Part shown: positions 61,794 to 64,000 of the stretch, one piece after another
Numbering within the stretch: the first letter of the stretch is position 1
How the letters are laid out: each line of letters opens with the position of its first letter
Assembly (NCBI RefSeq): GCF_000183665.1
Contig: NC_014774.1
Span: 1,065,302 to 1,129,301, forward strand
Reading direction: 5' to 3'
Source: Candidatus Liberibacter solanacearum CLso-ZC1
GTDB lineage: Bacteria > Pseudomonadota > Alphaproteobacteria > Rhizobiales > Rhizobiaceae
Length of the DNA stretch: 64,000 nucleotides
Made by a program: the position numbers and the translations under genes
The notes under the pieces: generated by a model
What the model saw: the letters and a program-made list of their open reading frames with translations, nothing else
The model's database searches: none
What the model was told of the DNA's origin: nothing

Positions 61794-62313
61794 CCCCTCT
61801 TTCAATAGCTTCTAATATAATCTTGTGAGCACTTTTTACTCCTTCCCAACCATCTAATTTAGCCCATTTTCCTGATTCAAGATCTTTATAATGCTTGAAA
61901 AAATGCTCTATTTTTTGCAAGTGAAAACTCGGAACATCTTCATAACTTTGAATCGATTCATATAAGCTAGTGATATGTTTTGACGGAACGGCAAATATTT
62001 TTTCATCCATACCTCCATCATCTTCCATTTTCATAACACCAATAGGGCGTACACTTATGAAAGAACCTGGCAAAATAGGTTCTGAATTATAAATGATAAC
62101 ATCAATGGGATCGCCATCATCAGAAAGCGTATGTGGAATAAAACCATAATTCCCCGGATAAAGCATAGAAGTGGAAACAAAACGATCAACTTTAAGAGCA
62201 CCACTTTTCTTATCTATCTCATATTTGATTGGATGTCCACCAAGAGAAATTTCAATAAAAACATTAACATCTACTGGTGGATTTGAGCCAATAGAAATAG
62301 CATCTAATTTCAT
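61783..62313 (-). CDS. ppa: Inorganic pyrophosphatase
   Basis: Soluble family I pyrophosphatase; drives biosynthetic reactions by hydrolysing PPi. 176 aa. Seen: [26 protein letters not shown], the signature DDGDPIDVI and [12 protein letters not shown], with metal Asp residues intact. GAGGAG 8 nt before the ATG. Its 3' end overlaps the decayed yggU frame on the other strand. Confidence 0.97.
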   Translation of the reverse strand: MKLDAISIGSNPPVDVNVFIEISLGGHPIKYEIDKKSGALKVDRFVSTSMLYPGNYGFIPHTLSDDGDPIDVIIYNSEPILPGSFISVRPIGVMKMEDDGGMDEKIFAVPSKHITSLYESIQSYEDVPSFHLQKIEHFFKHYKDLESGKWAKLDGWEGVKSAHKIILEAIERGAKE

Positions 62314-62469
62314 AAGCTTTACTCCTCTCTCTCTTAAACACTCATTATTTTACTTTGAATATATATTGAGTGAGACAATTATAAAAAAATAACCATCTCT
62401 TTACTCAAGCAAAAACAAAAAAATTTCTTATCATAAGAAAATCATACTCTTATTCTTTGGAGAACAATG

Positions 62470-64000
62470 TTAAAAACCATATTCCTTATTGATCGACTTT
62501 TCTTTTCTCTTACGTTCATTAGGATCTAAATATATCTTTCTTAAACGGATAGAGTTCGGCGTTACTTCAACTAATTCATCGTTTTGTATCCATGACAAAG
62601 ATTGTTCTAACGTCATCTTAATAGCGGGAACTAACTTAACAGCTTCGTCTTTTCCCGAAGCACGCATGTTAGTCAGTTTCTTCCCCTTAAGGACATTTAC
62701 ATCTAAATCATTTTCTCGATTATGAATTCCAACTATCATACCTTTGTATACTTTATCGCCAGGCTCCACAATCATCGAACCTCGATCTTCCAGATTAAAT
62801 AAAGCATATGCAACTGTTTTACCTTCTTCATTAGAAAGTAAAACACCATTAGTACGACCGCCTATTTCCCCCTTATGAGGTTGATAAGAATGGAACAAAC
62901 GATTCATAATTGCTGTACCGCGTGTATCCGTCAATAGTTTCGAGTGATATCCTATTAAAGCACGAGTAGGAGCAAGGAATACAAGACGAACACGTCCTAC
63001 CCCTGAAGGACGTAATTCTATCATTTCAGATTTATGCAAAGTCATTCTCTGCACAACTGATCCAGAATATTGCTCATCAACATCAATAACTACTTCTTCC
63101 ACAGGCTCTAAAATAGTATCACCCTCTTTTTTTATCACAACACGAGGACGCGAAACAGCTAACTCAAAACCTTCACGACGCATGGTTTCAATCAAAACAG
63201 CCAGTTGCAACTCTCCTCGACCGGAGACAAAGAAAGAATCCTTTAAATCGCTTTCTTCAATTTGAAGAGCAATATTCCCTTCAGCCTCTTTAAAAAGACG
63301 ATCTCGTATCATACGACTCGTGACCTTATCTCCCTCGCTACCGGCTAAAGGAGAATCATTGACAAGAAATGTCATGGTCACAGTTGGAGGATCAATCGGC
63401 TGGGCTTCTAATGGTTCATCAACCGATAAATCACAAAAAGTATCAGCTACCGTTGCCTTAACCAATCCAGCAATAGAAACTATATCTCCCGCATATGCTT
63501 CATTAACTGGTTGACGATCAATACCACGAAAAGCAAGAATCTTAGAAATACGACCAGATTCCACTAAAGAACCATCAGGGCCAAGTGCTTTAATATTTTG
63601 ATTAGGCTTTACAGCCCCAGAATGAATACGACCCGTTATAACACGCCCTAAAAATGGATTTTTTTCTAAAATAGTTCCTATCATCTTGAATCCCCCATCA
63701 CCAACAACAGGCGGAGGAACATGGTCAAGTATAAGGTTTAAAAGAGGAGCTAGCCCTTGATCTTGTGGACCATCAGGTGAATCACTCATCCATCCAATAC
63801 GACCAGAGCCATAAAGAATTGGAAAATCTAATTGATCATCAGTCGCATCTAAAGACGAAAAAAGGTCAAAAACCTCGTTTATCACTTCTTCTGAACGCGC
63901 ATCAGAACGATCTACTTTATTAACTACCACTATTGGCCGAAGACCTAACTTTAAAGCTTTACCAACAACAAATTTTGTTTGTGGCATAGGTCCCTCTGCA
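62470..64000 (-). CDS. typA: Ribosome-associated GTPase BipA/TypA (5' end outside window)
   Basis: Translation GTPase of the EF-G family acting on the ribosome under stress. About 510 residues are visible; the N-terminal ~100, with the P-loop, lie outside. Seen: EGPMPQTKFVVGKALKLGLR, NKVDRSDAR (G4), GRGELQLAVLIETMRREGFE, GVGRVRLVFLAPTRALIGY, GTAIMNRLFHSYQPH and the C-terminal domain with VKLVPAIKMTLEQSLSWI. The frame is open to the last base. Same direction as ppa. Confidence 0.96.
   Translation of the reverse strand, partial: AEGPMPQTKFVVGKALKLGLRPIVVVNKVDRSDARSEEVINEVFDLFSSLDATDDQLDFPILYGSGRIGWMSDSPDGPQDQGLAPLLNLILDHVPPPVVGDGGFKMIGTILEKNPFLGRVITGRIHSGAVKPNQNIKALGPDGSLVESGRISKILAFRGIDRQPVNEAYAGDIVSIAGLVKATVADTFCDLSVDEPLEAQPIDPPTVTMTFLVNDSPLAGSEGDKVTSRMIRDRLFKEAEGNIALQIEESDLKDSFFVSGRGELQLAVLIETMRREGFELAVSRPRVVIKKEGDTILEPVEEVVIDVDEQYSGSVVQRMTLHKSEMIELRPSGVGRVRLVFLAPTRALIGYHSKLLTDTRGTAIMNRLFHSYQPHKGEIGGRTNGVLLSNEEGKTVAYALFNLEDRGSMIVEPGDKVYKGMIVGIHNRENDLDVNVLKGKKLTNMRASGKDEAVKLVPAIKMTLEQSLSWIQNDELVEVTPNSIRLRKIYLDPNERKRKEKSINKEYGF

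Overview
The window is AT-rich bacterial chromosome. Gene order and protein sequences point to the Rhizobiales branch of the Alphaproteobacteria, and within it to 'Candidatus Liberibacter', the reduced-genome, phloem-limited, psyllid-borne bacteria. The grounds are the secE-nusG-rplKAJL-rpoBC cluster with tRNA-Trp and an unusual EF-Tu, rhizobial-type synteny (ssb-gyrA-coaD-queA-tgt opposite uvrA), long AT-rich spacers, and many small indels in otherwise recognisable genes. The genus call is confident; the species is not resolved here.

Layout. 1-10.4 kb (minus strand): start of rpoC, rpoB, rplL, rplJ, rplA, rplK, nusG, secE, tRNA-Trp, tuf, tRNA-Met. 10.5-15.8 kb (minus): mnmA, a shortened and frameshifted serA, serC, and a SuhB-like protein that has lost its metal ligands. 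15.8-16.9 kb: a spacer with three strong inverted repeats. 16.9-22.1 kb (mostly plus): purE-purK, a small zinc-free L36, a small membrane protein, an exported protein, fumC. 22.4-28.6 kb: alaS, recA, a frameshifted ABC exporter, rpmE. 29.2-35.4 kb: an island between tRNA-Glu and tRNA-Leu, made of phage remnants, lipoprotein genes, repeats and a decayed outer-membrane-like gene. 35.4-46.2 kb: lipB, tgt, queA, coaD, gyrA, ssb, uvrA. 47.1-54.6 kb: a glutamine-synthetase-like protein without catalytic residues, dnaG, dnaE. 55.1-60.4 kb: one very large DUF4011-helicase-Vsr protein, an architecture linked to anti-phage defence. 61.2-64 kb: frameshifted yggT and yggU, ppa, and the 3' part of typA.

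Most genes serve core information processing (transcription, translation, replication, repair), with purine, serine, lipoate and queuosine steps added. Reduction shows in three ways: outright pseudogenes (serA C-terminus, ABC exporter, yggU, phage genes), open reading frames that have lost their active sites (SuhB-like, GlnA-like), and conserved proteins changed at normally fixed positions (RpoB rifampicin pocket, EF-Tu N-terminus). The best candidates for unusual biology are the DUF4011 helicase-nuclease, the two apparent pseudoenzymes, and the island at 29-35 kb.
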